In this document: piece after piece, positions 1 through 12,600 of the stretch | Layout: every line of letters starts with the position of its first letter | Position numbering within the stretch: position 1 is the stretch's first letter | Origin: Saccoglossus kowalevskii | Taxonomy: Eukaryota; Hemichordata; Enteropneusta; Harrimaniidae | DNA length: 34,834 nucleotides | Assembly (NCBI RefSeq): GCF_000003605.2 | Contig: NW_003120923.1 | Location: 134,128 to 168,961, forward strand | Direction of reading: 5' to 3' | The notes under the pieces: generated by a model | Told to the model about the DNA's origin: nothing | Databases searched by the model: none | What the model saw: only the letters and a program-made list of their open reading frames with translations | Made by a program: the position numbers and the translations under genes

Positions 1-359
1 TTACTTGGAATAAATTTTTGCTATCTTCGCTGAGGGAATGATTCAGTGAAAATAAAATCAAGTGAATATTCTTTTTTTGTATAATTTTACATTTAACTCG
101 TCAAAAATTAGTGAAAAAAAAATCCATACAAAACACCTAAAAAGTTATTTCAGCGAAAAATTAATTCCAGCTGAAATATATTATTTCACAGTATTTTGTT
201 TCATGAATATAATCTCCATATAATACAGATATTAATGTGAACATAGGTAAGTAAGATATTTAAGAGGTTGTTTTCTGGCTGCTGGCTGGCAGGGACTGAG
301 TGATAAGTAAACAATGACAACACTGATTACCAGTACTGTCAATCTGTAATTCCTTGAAG

Positions 360-490
360 CAGGACTAGTTTATTCACTCAATTATATTCACACTTGGAAC
401 AAAGGGTTAATCATTGTGTATTTTATATGGTGATAGTTGTATACATAAGAAGAAGTTATAAGCTGTGTGTACTAATGCTTTAGGTAAATT
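360..490 (+). repeat. Diverged dispersed repeat, copy A
   Basis: Shares with 2080-2260, in the same order and orientation, blocks such as GATTATATTC-like CACTT.GAACAAAGGGTT, then TAAGCT.TAA.CTGTGT and AC.CTTTAG. Copies differ by substitutions and indels. It is probably an old mobile-element fragment; the family is unknown. Confidence 0.5.
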
Positions 491-1683
491 TTCAATTTCA
501 ATTTATTGAGAGCTTAAAACAGTTATTATTTAGGAAGGTCATTGAAAAGTGGTGCATTCCATTTTGTGATTAGGTGGTGAAGGTCACAAGGAGGAGGGTA
601 GTTAAAAAAATACTTTGTAATTTTTTTTTTTTTTAAAGCGGAACCGCTCAATCCCATGGATTGCACCAAAGAATCATGGGACACTATTGTTTATGTTGTT
701 TACAATGTTAATCTATCTTTTGTTATCCATTGTTATTTTAATCCAGAAAGTAAATTTGTTGTGAAATTAATCTTAACTGGAAGGTGCCCCTTTAAATAAT
801 TGTTACTCCCTGTGATACCATAAACAAGTCAGCTAGCTTCAAACATGCTATAAAACACAGCCGCCCAAAATAACTTACTGAACCAACCAAGATTGTTTTG
901 TACACGACACATGCAGTTTTTGTGTTTATATTCAGCTTATAGTTTTTTGTGGGTGTTTCATTTTATTTAATTATATACTTCCGTTACTAATTTCAATTTA
1001 GTTTTTGGTTGTGCTTTAAACTCTTAGCCATTGTAATTTGATTAATTTTTATTTGTAATTTTCTTTTGTAACCTTTAACCTCCTCCAGTAGGTTGTTATG
1101 AGTTAATAAATTTAATTGTTATGCAGTAGTGAAGGTATATGCACTATGATATGTTGCAATAAAAAAAATATTCACACTATTATAATAGAGAAAATAGCAA
1201 AATATAAAATGAACCAAAGCATCATGGGTATTTTCTAATTAACTGTGCACAAACGCCGAAATTACGAGTGGCTAAGCAACTTTAAAATCATCGTCCTTCG
1301 ACTCCTACAATTTATAATGCACATTATGCAAAATACAAACCTTATTTCAAAATGTTATAATTTGGGTGTATTTAAAGACTGAATTTTCATTTTGTTTGTG
1401 TTTGAGCTTAATTTCATGTTCAAAGACAGACAAAGAAAAATATTTTTTCTCTGTTTTAAGGGGGAACTTGCTGTTTTATGCGACTTCGAAAAAAATGATG
1501 AACCCACAAAGAGACTGTATACTACTTTGTCTTATTCTGCAATCCACACTTTCTGAATTTGCATTATTTTATAACCATAAAACTAACATATATATATATG
1601 TATATAGGTTTCTGTACTGAGAAATCATAGTTAAAACAAAGACCCAAGAAAATAGTGTCTTTGGTTAAAAGGTCTAAAGATTT

Positions 1684-1760
1684 GTAAGTAAGTAAGTAAG
1701 TAATTCTTTATTGCTATCGTACCCCATATGAGATCTTGACATAAAATACAATAAAGTCAA
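1684..1760 (-). mobile_element. Probable non-LTR retroelement (LINE/SINE) 3' end
   Basis: Read on the minus strand, the segment ends ...GCAATAAAGAATTAC followed by tandem TTAC units (five GTAA copies on the plus strand, 1684-1703). An AATAAA directly before a tetranucleotide tail is typical of CR1- or RTE-like LINE ends and their SINEs. No coding part is visible, so any copy is short and 5'-truncated. Confidence 0.45.
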
Positions 1761-2079
1761 AAACATGTAATAATAAAAAAAATGAAAATAAAAGGAAATA
1801 CTAAAAATACTGTAAATGAATGAAATAAATAAATACATATCTCACAATAAGAGATAAATGAATAATTGTAATATAATGTAAATAAATGTAAATCTGTGTT
1901 TTGTGGGGTTTTTCTTTTGGAGACAGCTGGTACTGAAGTTATTGTTTGTGTATATACTCAACAACAACAAGTTGTCACAAGCTGTGCAAGTCCTAACTAT
2001 TGTCACTTTCTGTGAACACAATTGGGTATAGCCGATGCAAACATATGAGATTAGCTTAAATCTTGAACATAACTAACAT

Positions 2080-2260
2080 AAGACTGGTTTGATTATATTC
2101 TCACTTAGAACAAAGGGTTGATCTGACAGATGACAGATAGACAGATAAACAATGTATAAATTAATTAGTGAAGACAAGCTGCCTATGTAAAGATTGTTGA
2201 AATCATGTATGCACAAGCATAAGCTATAAACTGTGTACACTAACGCTTTAGCTAAGACAG
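2080..2260 (+). repeat. Diverged dispersed repeat, copy B
   Basis: Second copy of the repeat at 360-490. It is longer because of an insertion that includes ACAGATGACAGATAGACAG-like sequence. The shared blocks keep their order. Confidence 0.5.
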
Positions 2261-2755
2261 TGATAGTATTAAATCATAGGTGTTGATTAGATCTGCATTT
2301 CTTGGCAGCAGATATCACGAAAAATTCAAATAGCATTTTTCATTACAAAATTAAAGATATCATCTGGAAATATTCAAATTGAATAGAGGTCCACCCAAGG
2401 TACACATATACTAAGTATCAAAGTAATTGGAATAGCAGTTTTTTGGAAGAAGTAAAACAAATTTGAGAATTCTAATATACATGTAACGCCAAGTATCAAA
2501 CCAATCAGAGTAGAAGTTTTCAAACTTCCAAAAATTACAAAAATATTCATTAAAAATAGAGAAATGAAGAATCAGATATCATCACAAAATGATAAAATCT
2601 CATAAAGGTTCGTTCAAAGAACATATATACCAAGAATATAACTATTTAATAGAGTATTTGGTTTTCAAAAAGCATTTGAAAGAAAAAGTTGATGTGGGAC
2701 AACAACGTCAGACTTATACCAACAGCTCTAAATAAATAAATTAAAAAAAATGAAT

Positions 2756-2830
2756 AAAATAAAATAAAATAAAATAAAATAAAATAAAATAAAATAAAAT
2801 AAAATAAAATAAAATAAAATAAAATAAAAT
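2756..2830 (+). repeat. (AAAAT)15 microsatellite
   Basis: Fifteen uninterrupted AAAAT units, followed by related AAATAAA-rich sequence. Likely to vary in length between individuals. Confidence 0.95.
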
Positions 2831-4756
2831 AAATAAACTAAAAATAATTTCAAATAAGCATAAGTGAAATAAATAAACTTCAGTTTCAAAATGATGATAT
2901 TTGTATTAGAATATTAATTTGGCGCCAGTCGTATATTATATTCAATACATTGTAATTGTGGTTGTCATGAACACAACATTCAATCTATTACTATTGTGTG
3001 TCACACCATTCGTTGAGAGAAAATTACGTCTCCAAAACGATGCAGGTTTATAAGTATAACGATTAAGTCTTTATTATCTTCTCGAAACCATATGCCTCTA
3101 TTCGGAAAATTATCTCACGGGTGAATACTTCTCATCAAGGTTAAAAGATAATGGTCTATAAATTCTAAGATAATTATCATGTTTACAATGAACTATTGTT
3201 ATGCAAATTATAGACACAAATATGAAATATGGTATCAGCAAAGATGTATTGTTTCATTGTTATAAAATGGAATTCTATAATGTAGAGAGTAGACTCCCAT
3301 GGAGACATTTAATTAAAAGTTGTATGGTAGTGTATATTATCTCGGATGGCACAGCTGATGCAGGAACAAAATCAACACATGAATGGAGAGTAAATTTGAA
3401 GAATTAAATTGTTGATGCCAGAAATGTTCATTTCATATTTAACGTTTTCAACACCAAACTTTATTACCCAAATATTTCTGCACTCTTTTTCTTATATATT
3501 TTTCAACATTTCTGGAAACAAACCCGAATTTTGGCGTCCAACAGACAAAATTTGAGTCAATTTTTTCAGTCTCATTCTTCTATAAACAGGACTATTTTGT
3601 GAATTTGTGATGAAAAGAGAGAACTGGTGGTGAATAAGTTAACCCTAATTTTGTCAGCCCCATGTACTTTTATACTGATTTGACAACATAAGGATCAATC
3701 TGTTGACAATTTTGTTGAATTCACACGTCAAAGGGCTATTTCGATGACAAACTTTCAGTCCGTCAAAACGATTTTACTTTCATTTATTAGAGGCAGGGTA
3801 TGATCCTATATGAAGTACATCGCATTTTTTGATGCACCAATTTAAAATGTTAATGGTCTCATGAATATTAATGAGCGACCAGCACTCTTGTCAACCTGGG
3901 CAGAACCCTGAATTTGAGAACACTTATAGTTCCAACTCATTTTCATCAAAAAAATTACAGTCATGTGACCTATTATTTTTAGGCACTTAAGAAGGTGGAT
4001 ATTTCATAACCATTAGTGACATTAAGCACTGAGGATATGTCCATGTTAACTGATGTGTGACCAATGGCAATGTACTGTACCAGCATACATATCTGGCTTG
4101 AGTGAATAAGTTAATAATAGAAATGATATCACTCTGGAAAGCTAATACTATTTTTTTAATACATCACCTGCTAAAATATTCCAAAATGAATGGAAAAAAC
4201 ACCCCTCCAATGTAATAGTATATGCCCCTCCAAATAACTATGTGTGTTCTGAAGAGGGACATATAAATAATTAAAACAGGGGAGGGCAGGGTTGGGATCA
4301 GAGCTATGGATAAGGGCCCTCAGGATTTCTTACTATACATATATAACTGTTGACAAATGGTCAGTTTTTGCTTTAGATTTTTTTGAAACCGACAAGGTTT
4401 GAAATACAGGTTTTAAAACTTCCGCCATACGATATTTAAACACATACTATCTATTACTGGCTGACTGTCACTGTTTGAGCTAGTTGCATACAAGTCCCAG
4501 ACTAACAGGAACATGTATATTTCATATAAATTAAAGGCATATTTCAAACATGAACAACGCAACATATGATTTAAACTCACAAGCTTGCAAAGCGCCTCGC
4601 AACTGCAAACAAAACATGGCTCAAAATAGCTTGAAATGAACAGGATTACAGTGAATAGATGCACAGACCAAATCACAGATGACACAGACAAACTAAATAT
4701 ATATAAAGTCGTCAAGTATTTATAACCAGTAGATTAACGATAAAACTAGAACTTAC

Positions 4757-4942
4757 GGGTTGAATTCATATATTCAGCTTTAGTGGATGCGATGCTCCAC
4801 CCTTCATCTGCAACCAAGATAATAGGCATAATTCGGGAATTTTTCTGATAATGAAATTTTTCTGGTATGTCTTCTTTCAGGTAAACTGTCAAATTTGGAT
4901 GTTTATCATGCAGGGCATTGTAAATAGTTACAATGTTTTTGT
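4757..4942 (-). CDS. ENPP-like coding exon 2
   Basis: A polypyrimidine run and CAG acceptor on the minus strand (down to 4943) precede the exon. Joined to exon 1 it reads DNKNIVTIYNAL..., in phase. It contains the family block VYLKEDIPEKFHYQ followed by RIMPIILVADEGW. The donor is GTAAGT beginning at 4756, leaving phase 1. The next exon should begin with the histidine ligand motif; I could not find it on the minus strand between 1 and 4756, so I place it outside the window. Confidence 0.9.
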
Positions 4943-7900
4943 CTGAAAAAAAAAAAGTATAAGTGAATTGTATATAACATACAATCACACTTGTGTTAGG
5001 ATAAAACGATGGAAGATGGGTATACATTTTTTGTTTTGTTTTAACACTAAATACTACCTGTCCATTAAGAACATTTTTTTCAAATACATGTACCATAGTA
5101 GCAGGCTTGACTGTACAAACAAATTTATAACAAAATCACTGATATGGAATTGAGATATGCACCAGTCATTGTGTTAACATTATTGTGAAGTCATCATTAT
5201 TAGTACTAAGCCTACCGCAGACATCTCGTCATCGTTATTCATGTGTGACACATATTGACAATAAATATGAATCTCATATGAAAATACTGTAAAAAAAATA
5301 TTAAATTTGTATTCGTTCTTTTTTTCATATTTATTATTTCATTGTCTGAATATGTGATATATATATATATATATATATACATTAAATTTTTGGCATATCC
5401 GATGTCAGTGATTGTTGCAATTTAGTTCCCTTTAGATTGTGTAAATTTCATTTCCGAATGGTTTTGAATAGTATTACTATGTGCATCGATTCACCTCTTA
5501 ACGTAGTCAGTCGTTATCCAGAAAAAGTGCAAACATGGGTGAATCCGCACTATTCAATACTTCATGTAATAGTCTCAGTATACTAATAAAGCGATGTAAA
5601 TGATCTCAGAGTACAATTTTTATATCAGAAGTTAGATTTTATAACCTTTCCATTTTTTTGTTTTATCATAATTTTGAAAACACTTAATGCATGAATTAGC
5701 ATCAATTATTTTATCTAAAGTGCGATCTCGTTCTTAGAATGTTAAATTAAGAAAATCAATTACCATATTTGTATTTTAATACAAATTAATATACAATGGA
5801 GATAATTTAGCTGAAATAAGGCATTGCAAAAATAAAAAAAATAGATGTTTCTGGTCAAACTGCTTTTTAAAAATGGGTTGTTTTTTCCACTAAAAATATT
5901 TGATGGCACACAAATAAAATATTTCATAGAACCTTTATCAAATTTATTGATGTACAAATCCCAAATAGAAGATACACATCAATAAAGATTATATGACATT
6001 AATTGTAAAACGTGAAATTGACGAGAGACATTTTTTACTGTTTGATGATTACCATGATTATCATGAGAAAAAAAATAAAACATAGAAAACAATAATTAAT
6101 CCAACAGGTGTCAGTATCTTTCTGAATAATTAATAAAACATGTGTTGTTTTTTTGTTTTTTTTTGCTTTACAACATAAAAGGTTTCCACAGTGTTTTTTT
6201 ATGTGGAATCTATGCGTTGGATATATGGTAGTTGCATAGCTGCTCACTGTTAAAAAAGCAATATGGAAACATGTACAAAAATGTACAGTTCCTTTTTAGT
6301 AAGATCTGACATTTAGTAACTGGTTTATTAGTGCAATTTGACAGAATTCAAAGAAAAGAATAATTTATAAATTAATTTAGGATTAAAAATAGATTGTACA
6401 ACTTAATTAAGACTTCATCTTCCCGGCATTCAATCCATTGTCTGCAATTAGTACAGGTTTCTCAACATGTGTATTTAAAGTGTGAAATAGGTGTTGGCAG
6501 TGACGATTCGCACCCCTATTCGACAATAACGATGAATTTTAATAAAATAGTCAATGCTGGAAATGTGTTGGTTTACAAATTTATACATGCAAGAAACTTC
6601 AATGAGACATCGAAGAGAGTTTTGCATTGATGCCTTTTGAAATATGAAAACTTTCCCTATACTATTCCTCTATGCTTTAAAATAGATTGATGGGATGTTT
6701 GTATCTATGCGTTGTATTAGACCTGGAATTTCGGAAACAATGAAATAATAAAGTAAACTATGATAACAAATTGAAATAACTGAAGAAAACCAGCAAGGTT
6801 TTAATTAACACATAAATTTCTGTTGTGCTACATACTGATAGAGGGTGCAATTTCACTTTGGCGATGCATTGGCATTTTATATAGCGGCACTTGTTGTTGC
6901 GTAAACTCTTGATATGTCCTTGTGTGAAATAATGCTCAAATAATTTTTTGAATTACTTTTCTAGAAACTTATTTGAAAAGTCATTAATTTCAAGAGTGAA
7001 AATTTGGGAAATGAAAGTCCCTGTAACTGAAATTCATGTTTGAAAAAATTGTAAATGTAAGTACGGCAAAAAACATCAAAATCAAAAGTAACAAATTGTG
7101 CCTGGAAATGGATGTTTTTTATCTGTGAAGTCATGCTCTGATGTAGGTGACAATTCCTCTAAAATTTATTAAGTTGATGAGACCTAATTCTGTGTAGAGA
7201 TCGCTATTTCTGATAGTACATGTATAACAATTATCACACCTTACTGTTTTGAATGACAAAAGAACAATAATATCAATCAGCATACAATCAGCAGTGAAAT
7301 ACAAAGAATAATGACATCAATAGGCTTAAAACACAAATAATGATGACATCATTCACACTAAAAAACAAAGACTTATGACAGGACTAGCAGTGAAATACAA
7401 AGAATAATGACATCAATAGGCTTAAAACACAAATAACGATGACATCATTCACACCAAAAAATAAAGACTTAGGACACGACTAGCAGTGAAATACAAAGAA
7501 TAATGACATCAATAGACTTATGACACGACTAGCAGTGAAATACAAAGAATAATGACATCAATAGGCTTAAAACACAAATAACGATGACATCATTCACACC
7601 AAAAAACAAAGACTTATGACACAACTAGCAGTGAAACACAAAGAATAATGACATCAATAGGATCATAGATCCACGCTTCTGAGTTCTATAAATATATATA
7701 CGAACATGGAAGGTGCTGCCATTAGTACCTTCCATGCTACGAACAAGTGGGGGGGGGGGTTTATATGTGAATGAACACAGGAGGGGCAGACAAGTTTCTA
7801 TATATACCCAAATTATGAGGTACTGGTACTGTCTGGGGTAGCGAATACTTGCGTGATGACACCAACAGAACTATTGTTATAAACAGGAAGATAATCTCTC

Positions 7901-9144
7901 TTTTGTGAGATTACTATAATGCAGGTACAGGGGAAACATATTGATGTTTCTTTTCATTGCACATGTCAGTTTTTTGTCAGAATTTAAAAAAAAAATACTT
8001 TCAGATAATAACAATAAACATCAATATAAAATACCAGAAAGCATTTTTTCATTTTAGTCCAGTTCTTATGATTAAGATATTTATAGTTTGTTTTTTTTAT
8101 TTATAAGAATTGCTGGCATTTAGGAATGTAATCATGTAGATGATGTTACCAACATGAGCTCTAAATTCAGAAACAAACTGCTACATTAGCTCAATGATAT
8201 AAGGCTAATAATATGCACATAATTACATCTCAAATGAAATTAATTAAACATCAATCATCTCATAGATAAATGACCTTTAATACCTTCCTCGCTGAATTTA
8301 AACAATACTTACTATCAAATGGTCTGATTGCAGCCACCGGAGTGTCATCAACCACTTCAAACAGATCCAAGTTGATGTAGTTTTCCAACACAATGACACG
8401 TTTTTTCATATCTAATTCAGCCATGCCGTGATCACTGGTGATAATGACATTAATTTTATCGTACAGATTTTCTTCTTTTAGTCTCTTTATCAGATATCCG
8501 GCTGTGTCGTCACACATGCGTATAACATTCAGCATTTCTGGCGCGTCTGGTCCATAAACATGACCACTGTGGTCTGGTTCATTGAAATACAGTAAGCCCA
8601 CATCAACTGGATCTTCTCCGGTGAACCATTCCAATACACCATCAACGCGATCTGAGAAAGGCGTATCAGTCGAATAATTTTTGTAATGATTCGGTCGAAT
8701 ACCTTTAATTTCTGATTCGCTTCCTGGCCAGTAATATACACCACTCCGACCTCCCTGCAGTTGGTTCGTCACCCAGATCGGTTCGGCCCCGGTGTCCCAC
8801 CATTTGCCGTCCTTGGCATCCTCGTCTCCAATATGGAAATGTTCATTTAGTAGAGGATCGTACATATTATTGGCCACAATCCCGTGACTTTCTTCCCACA
8901 TTCCAGTTGCCAGTGTAAAATGGTTAGGAAAAGTTTTCGTGATGAACGTATTCACTATACCGTCTGGAACAAAAGCTCCGTCGGCGATCAGCTGGTCAAA
9001 ATTCGGCGTTTCTACTTTGTTGACGTAATCCCACCTAAAACCATCGAAGCTTACCAACAGAGTGAGAGGACCTTCTTCTCCGATGGAAATGCAGAAAAAA
9101 TTGAACGCACACGAAACGAAGAACATGAACTTTGCGGGCTCCAT
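4757..9144 (-). CDS. ENPP4/ENPP5-like ectonucleotide pyrophosphatase/phosphodiesterase, 5' part (two exons; gene runs off the left edge)
   Basis: The family cleaves nucleotide or phospholipid phosphodiester bonds with a two-zinc alkaline-phosphatase-type fold, usually as a type I membrane ectoenzyme. Exon 1 (9144-8313, 277 codons plus one base) and exon 2 (4942-4757) join in frame to about 339 residues. Visible are a hydrophobic signal peptide (residues about 5-21), metal ligand D34 in SFDGFRWDY, nucleophile T71 in TKTFPNHFTLATG, D191 and H195 in FNEPDHSGHVYGPD, and D238/H239 in ITSDHGMAEL. Exon 2 adds NLTVYLKEDIPEKFHY and PIILVADEGW, very close to what I know of vertebrate ENPP4/5. The last histidine ligand (DHGYDN-type motif), the end of the domain and the membrane anchor must lie further downstream, outside the window. 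It is divergently paired with CEP43. Family call is firm; ENPP4 versus ENPP5 is not resolved. Confidence 0.93.
5357..5378 (+). repeat. (AT)11 microsatellite
   Basis: Eleven perfect AT units in the ENPP-like intron 1. Confidence 0.95.
7290..7661 (+). repeat. Minisatellite with 96-bp units
   Basis: Units starting AGCAGTGAAATACAAAGAAT begin at 7290, 7386, 7482, 7531 and 7627. Spacings are 96, 96, 49 and 96 bp, so one unit has lost about 47 bp internally, and the last is partial. Units are nearly identical, which implies recent expansion. Recurrent ATGACATCA motifs resemble CRE/AP-1 sites. Confidence 0.92.
7705..7736 (+). repeat. Perfect short hairpin
   Basis: CATGGAAGGT and ACCTTCCATG form a 10-bp perfect stem around a 12-nt loop, just downstream of the minisatellite. 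Confidence 0.8.
8313..9144 (-). CDS. ENPP-like coding exon 1
   Basis: The start codon has a good context (GCG ATG G) and opens directly into a signal peptide, which supports this start. The exon carries the nucleophile and five of the six expected metal ligands. It ends after TTTGATA, followed by a consensus GTAAGT donor at 8312 downward, in phase 1. Reading through the donor gives only a short tail and a stop at 8260, so the open frame beyond 8313 is intron. A single large first coding exon for most of the catalytic core fits the gene structure I recall for vertebrate ENPP4/5. Confidence 0.92.
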
Positions 9145-9582
9145 CGCTACGATCTTCTCCAGATGTTACACTAAGTAGGATTCAAAATTTAATGCCCGAC
9201 TCCGGTGCGTGATCAACAACACTAAATAAATACGACTTCTCTGTCTTTCCTCTCCCAGAATCCCTTGTGATATTTCTAAAACTCGTATGCTTAAAGCATC
9301 GTAGGACAAGGTACGAGAAATTAATTTCTTCCGGGTAAAAGATGAAACGAGTCACCTTGGGTGCTTCCAAAAGAAAATAAAGTAAACAGCAAGGAAGTTA
9401 TATAATTTATTTTTACTAGTCAAGATGCAACTCACGATATAGTTCGAAATTTGAATCAAAATTAAAAATAGCCAAAACGTCATCAATGTCGTTCATGAGG
9501 AATTCCGATCAATCCCGATCGTGTTTCGGCGGTATTCGGAAGCTCAGATTCAGAGGTCAATCGACAACTAACAACAATCAAC
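9145..9582. promoter_or_regulatory. Divergent ENPP-like / CEP43 intergenic region, probable bidirectional promoter
   Basis: The two start codons lie head to head with 438 bp between them, which must hold both 5'UTRs and promoters. The region is richer in CpG than the flanking introns (for example around 9505-9540). It contains an ETS-like TTCCGG core (about 9328-9335) and a CRE-like half site CGTCA (about 9478-9482). I see no convincing TATA box at a sensible distance for either gene. Divergent spacing is seen directly; shared promoter function and factor binding are inferences. Confidence 0.55.
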
Positions 9583-9663
9583 ATGTCAGCCGACGAAGAT
9601 ACGGAATTGAGAGATTTGGTTGCTCAAACATTGGAAAACAATGGTGTCCTGGGAAAAATAAGA
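9583..9663 (+). CDS. CEP43: CEP43 exon 1 (coding part)
   Basis: The ATG at 9583 opens MSADEDTELRDLVAQTLENN, almost identical in pattern to the vertebrate FOP N-terminus. The exon ends in phase 0 after AGA; the donor GTTTGT is weak beyond the GT. Joining to exon 2 gives GKIR-AQLRASVFLAL, as expected for the family, and this fixes the boundary. Confidence 0.87.
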
Positions 9664-12600
9664 GTTTGTATTCATTCGAGTGACGTTTGTTTTTAAAATC
9701 AGCGACGAAATTCGAAAAACTCAGTCCTAAATTGTACGATGTCGTTCGCGCCTGTGATTGTGGTTTGTTTTCAAGACTGAACAAGTTTTCGTTCGCCAGA
9801 CCCTTATTATTCGTGCAGTTCAAATATGTCGTTTATAACCAAGTACTGAACACACTGTACAATTCATTTAGCTTAACGTACTGTTAATGTATATTTTTTT
9901 TTTTCTTTGAAAACGTTCGCTGTTGCCATGTCAAAAAAGATTAAAGTTTCGTGATAGTACGCGGCAAGAGATGGGGGCATATTCTTGTGGGTTTCCCACC
10001 CAAACCTTAAGTTGACTACAAATACACGGTAAATTCTGAAACATAGTGATCATGTCCGAACACTTGTTGTGAGCTCAGGACTGATGTTCACTCTGACAAC
10101 ACTGTGGATCAAGGGTTAGGGCTAGCTAGGATCTTGAATATTGTGTTGCAAGGTGATCAAAATCTATCATTTAAGGAACTAAAAATGACATGGCCCTTCA
10201 GCAGAAATCCTATGATGATAGGTAAAATCATTTGTTTGAAAGGTTATTTTTATTTCATCTTGGTAATCAAGTTCTCGAGATTAATATAAATTACATGTAA
10301 TCACTATTGTTTGACCCAGCCAAATTTTATATATCGATAATCCTAGACAGAATGATCTTTGTTCACTAATTTGTTCATCGTTTTGACACGATGTCTTGGC
10401 ATATTCTGCTCAGCAAGTGTTTAATACAGTGTTTATCTTCGGTAATTCAACATGATTTTCTTTTTTTTACTCTCAGTTGACATATGCTGTGCCAACTCTT
10501 GTCGGGCGCATGTTTTACAAACGCATCTGATCAGATTTAGGCATTGATGTAGTTTGAGGTTGTGTGACAGTTATATGTACACCATAAATGATTGCATAAG
10601 ACACAAGCAATCAAGGATTATACAGTTTTGGGGGAGAAATTATGGCTTCAGTGGGTTACGGTAAAATCTGTATTAGAAACCGTGACTTCTATTAAAATGG
10701 TACAATTGCAATAGAGGGGATGCAGGTTCTATTAGAGCATGTACACATATGAGAAATGATGAATTTTTGGTTCTCAATTATTTAAAACGAGTGGGTGCAA
10801 CTTCTATTAAGGATGCGGCTTCTAATAGCGATTTTAGGGTCGAAGTTTATATTGCAAGGGTTTGGGGTTTCAGCATGGTTTGGGTTTTAAAACATTGTTG
10901 AAATAATAATTATTTACCGGAACCACTCACTAGTGCAAAATGGAATCATTTATCAAACTCTGCACCCTTGTTGTACAGTGATGCCAGGATTTAATTATTT
11001 CACGCTCAGGTTATTTGGAAATATATTTATCTCGAGTTCGCAAAGCCATGTTATTCAGACGATGAGATTGAATTAAAATTATCGAAAAGTTAAGGTAACA
11101 TACTGAATCACATCAAATGTTCTTTTTTCCTAGGCTCAGTTGAGAGCAAGTGTCTTTCTTGCTCTAGAAGAACAGGAATCCATTGAAAATGGAGCACCAC
11201 TTATCAATCATGATCTTAAAAAATTTATTTCAACTAAAGAAGGTAAGACAATTCCTTGAAAAAAAAAATCAAATCTGCAGAATGATACCTCAAATAGAAT
11301 CATGTTGTACAATAATAGACTATCCACCAGCCAAGCTGCTCTGACAAAATTCCATTGTCATATTTAGTTCTTTGGAGTTTTTTCCTCATCGAAACTAACA
11401 CAGATTGGCTTTGCTAACTAATGTGAAGTAAATGAATACAAATCAAAACATTATTCTTTGTTAATTCATATTTGCAGTGTGGATTCAATTATGTCTCATT
11501 CACAGTTATTAATAAACACTGTGTTCACAAACATAAAGGGATAAAAGACAATGTTGTGTAACGCCAATTATTGTATTTATAAGCCAATCAAAATGCAGCA
11601 TCAAGTAATTTGACGCCACTGTGTGAATAGGTAACACAGCAATATTAGTCATGTCCAGAATTCATGGAGACTACAAAGGCAATTGCCTAGATATCCCACC
11701 TGACTTAGGACCCTTAAATTTTCACTATACTTTTTCAATTAGTTTTCAACATTTTGTCTTGAAAATTGGTGCCCTCACAATCCCAAAATTGAATCCATGA
11801 TGGTCCAGGGCTCAAAATGAACAGGAGCCTAAGGCGTACAGGCTACCAAATCTTGTCCTGGGGATACCATTTTTTCAAAATTAGTAGCCCTACCTGAACT
11901 ACTAATAATGTACTAAAAATATTAATGCTTTGACTTAAAAATTATTGATTTTGTTAATTCAAGCCCCTTCTCCATATGGGTGCTTCAATATGTGTAAAGG
12001 AACTTCATCCTTAAAATGCCATCTGCTATCTGCTAACCTATTCACTTGCATTCATAATTTGCCATTTTTTTTATGATATGTGGACAAGGCTTATCTGTTT
12101 TCTCTGTTCTTATTCTTCTGAAAATGCACATTTATATGTACAGGCACATGTGTAATTATCATAAAAATTTCCCATATTAAAACCTTAATTGTATATTTTC
12201 TGTTATTGCAGGTGTTCTCACATTATCCTTAGTACGCGAGTTCCTTCAATACTTCAATTTAGATTTCACCTTGGCTGTGTTTGATCCAGAAACTAATATT
12301 GTAAGTATTGTCACATATAGCATTTGAGGAATTTTGCGTTATTCAGAAAATGCTGAATACTATTCCCTTCACTTTTGTGTGCAAGAGGTGATACAGGAAA
12401 AATACCTTAGTTGCTATTACACTTACAGATCCCAGTATACAGTAGAATACCCTATTTGCTATATTAGTAGTATAGATGTTTATGCATATGCCAAAGTTGT
12501 CATGATCAAAATGCCACATTTATTTTAGTTTGTATGAATGTACATTTTGAGATGTATTTTAAGGTCAATGAATGAACCTGGATCAGGCTTTTAGCCATCC

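Larger units (their letters stand above)
1..4756 (-). other. ENPP-like intron 2 (partial)
   Basis: No exon or recognisable gene was found on either strand. The stretch holds a pair of diverged direct repeats (about 360-490 and 2080-2260), an AATAAA-plus-tetranucleotide tail typical of a retroelement end (1684-1760), and a pentanucleotide microsatellite (2756-2830). The first 180 bases contain motifs such as TTCGCTGA and CAGTGAAAAT, which resemble the inverted-repeat element at 21502-21712. Open frames here are short and have no recognisable domain. Confidence 0.6.
4943..8312 (-). other. ENPP-like intron 1
   Basis: The intron is bounded by a GTAAGT donor (8312) and a polypyrimidine CAG acceptor (4943). 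It contains an (AT)11 run at 5357-5378, a 96-bp-unit minisatellite at 7290-7661, a perfect 10-bp-stem hairpin at 7705-7736 and a short poly-G run near 7750. No coding signal was seen. Confidence 0.75.

Noticed and set aside
9345-9362. Possible RFX X-box (ciliary gene motif) in the divergent promoter: GTCACC..GGGTGC
   Set aside because: Only the left half matches; the right half deviates from RGYAAC at key positions.
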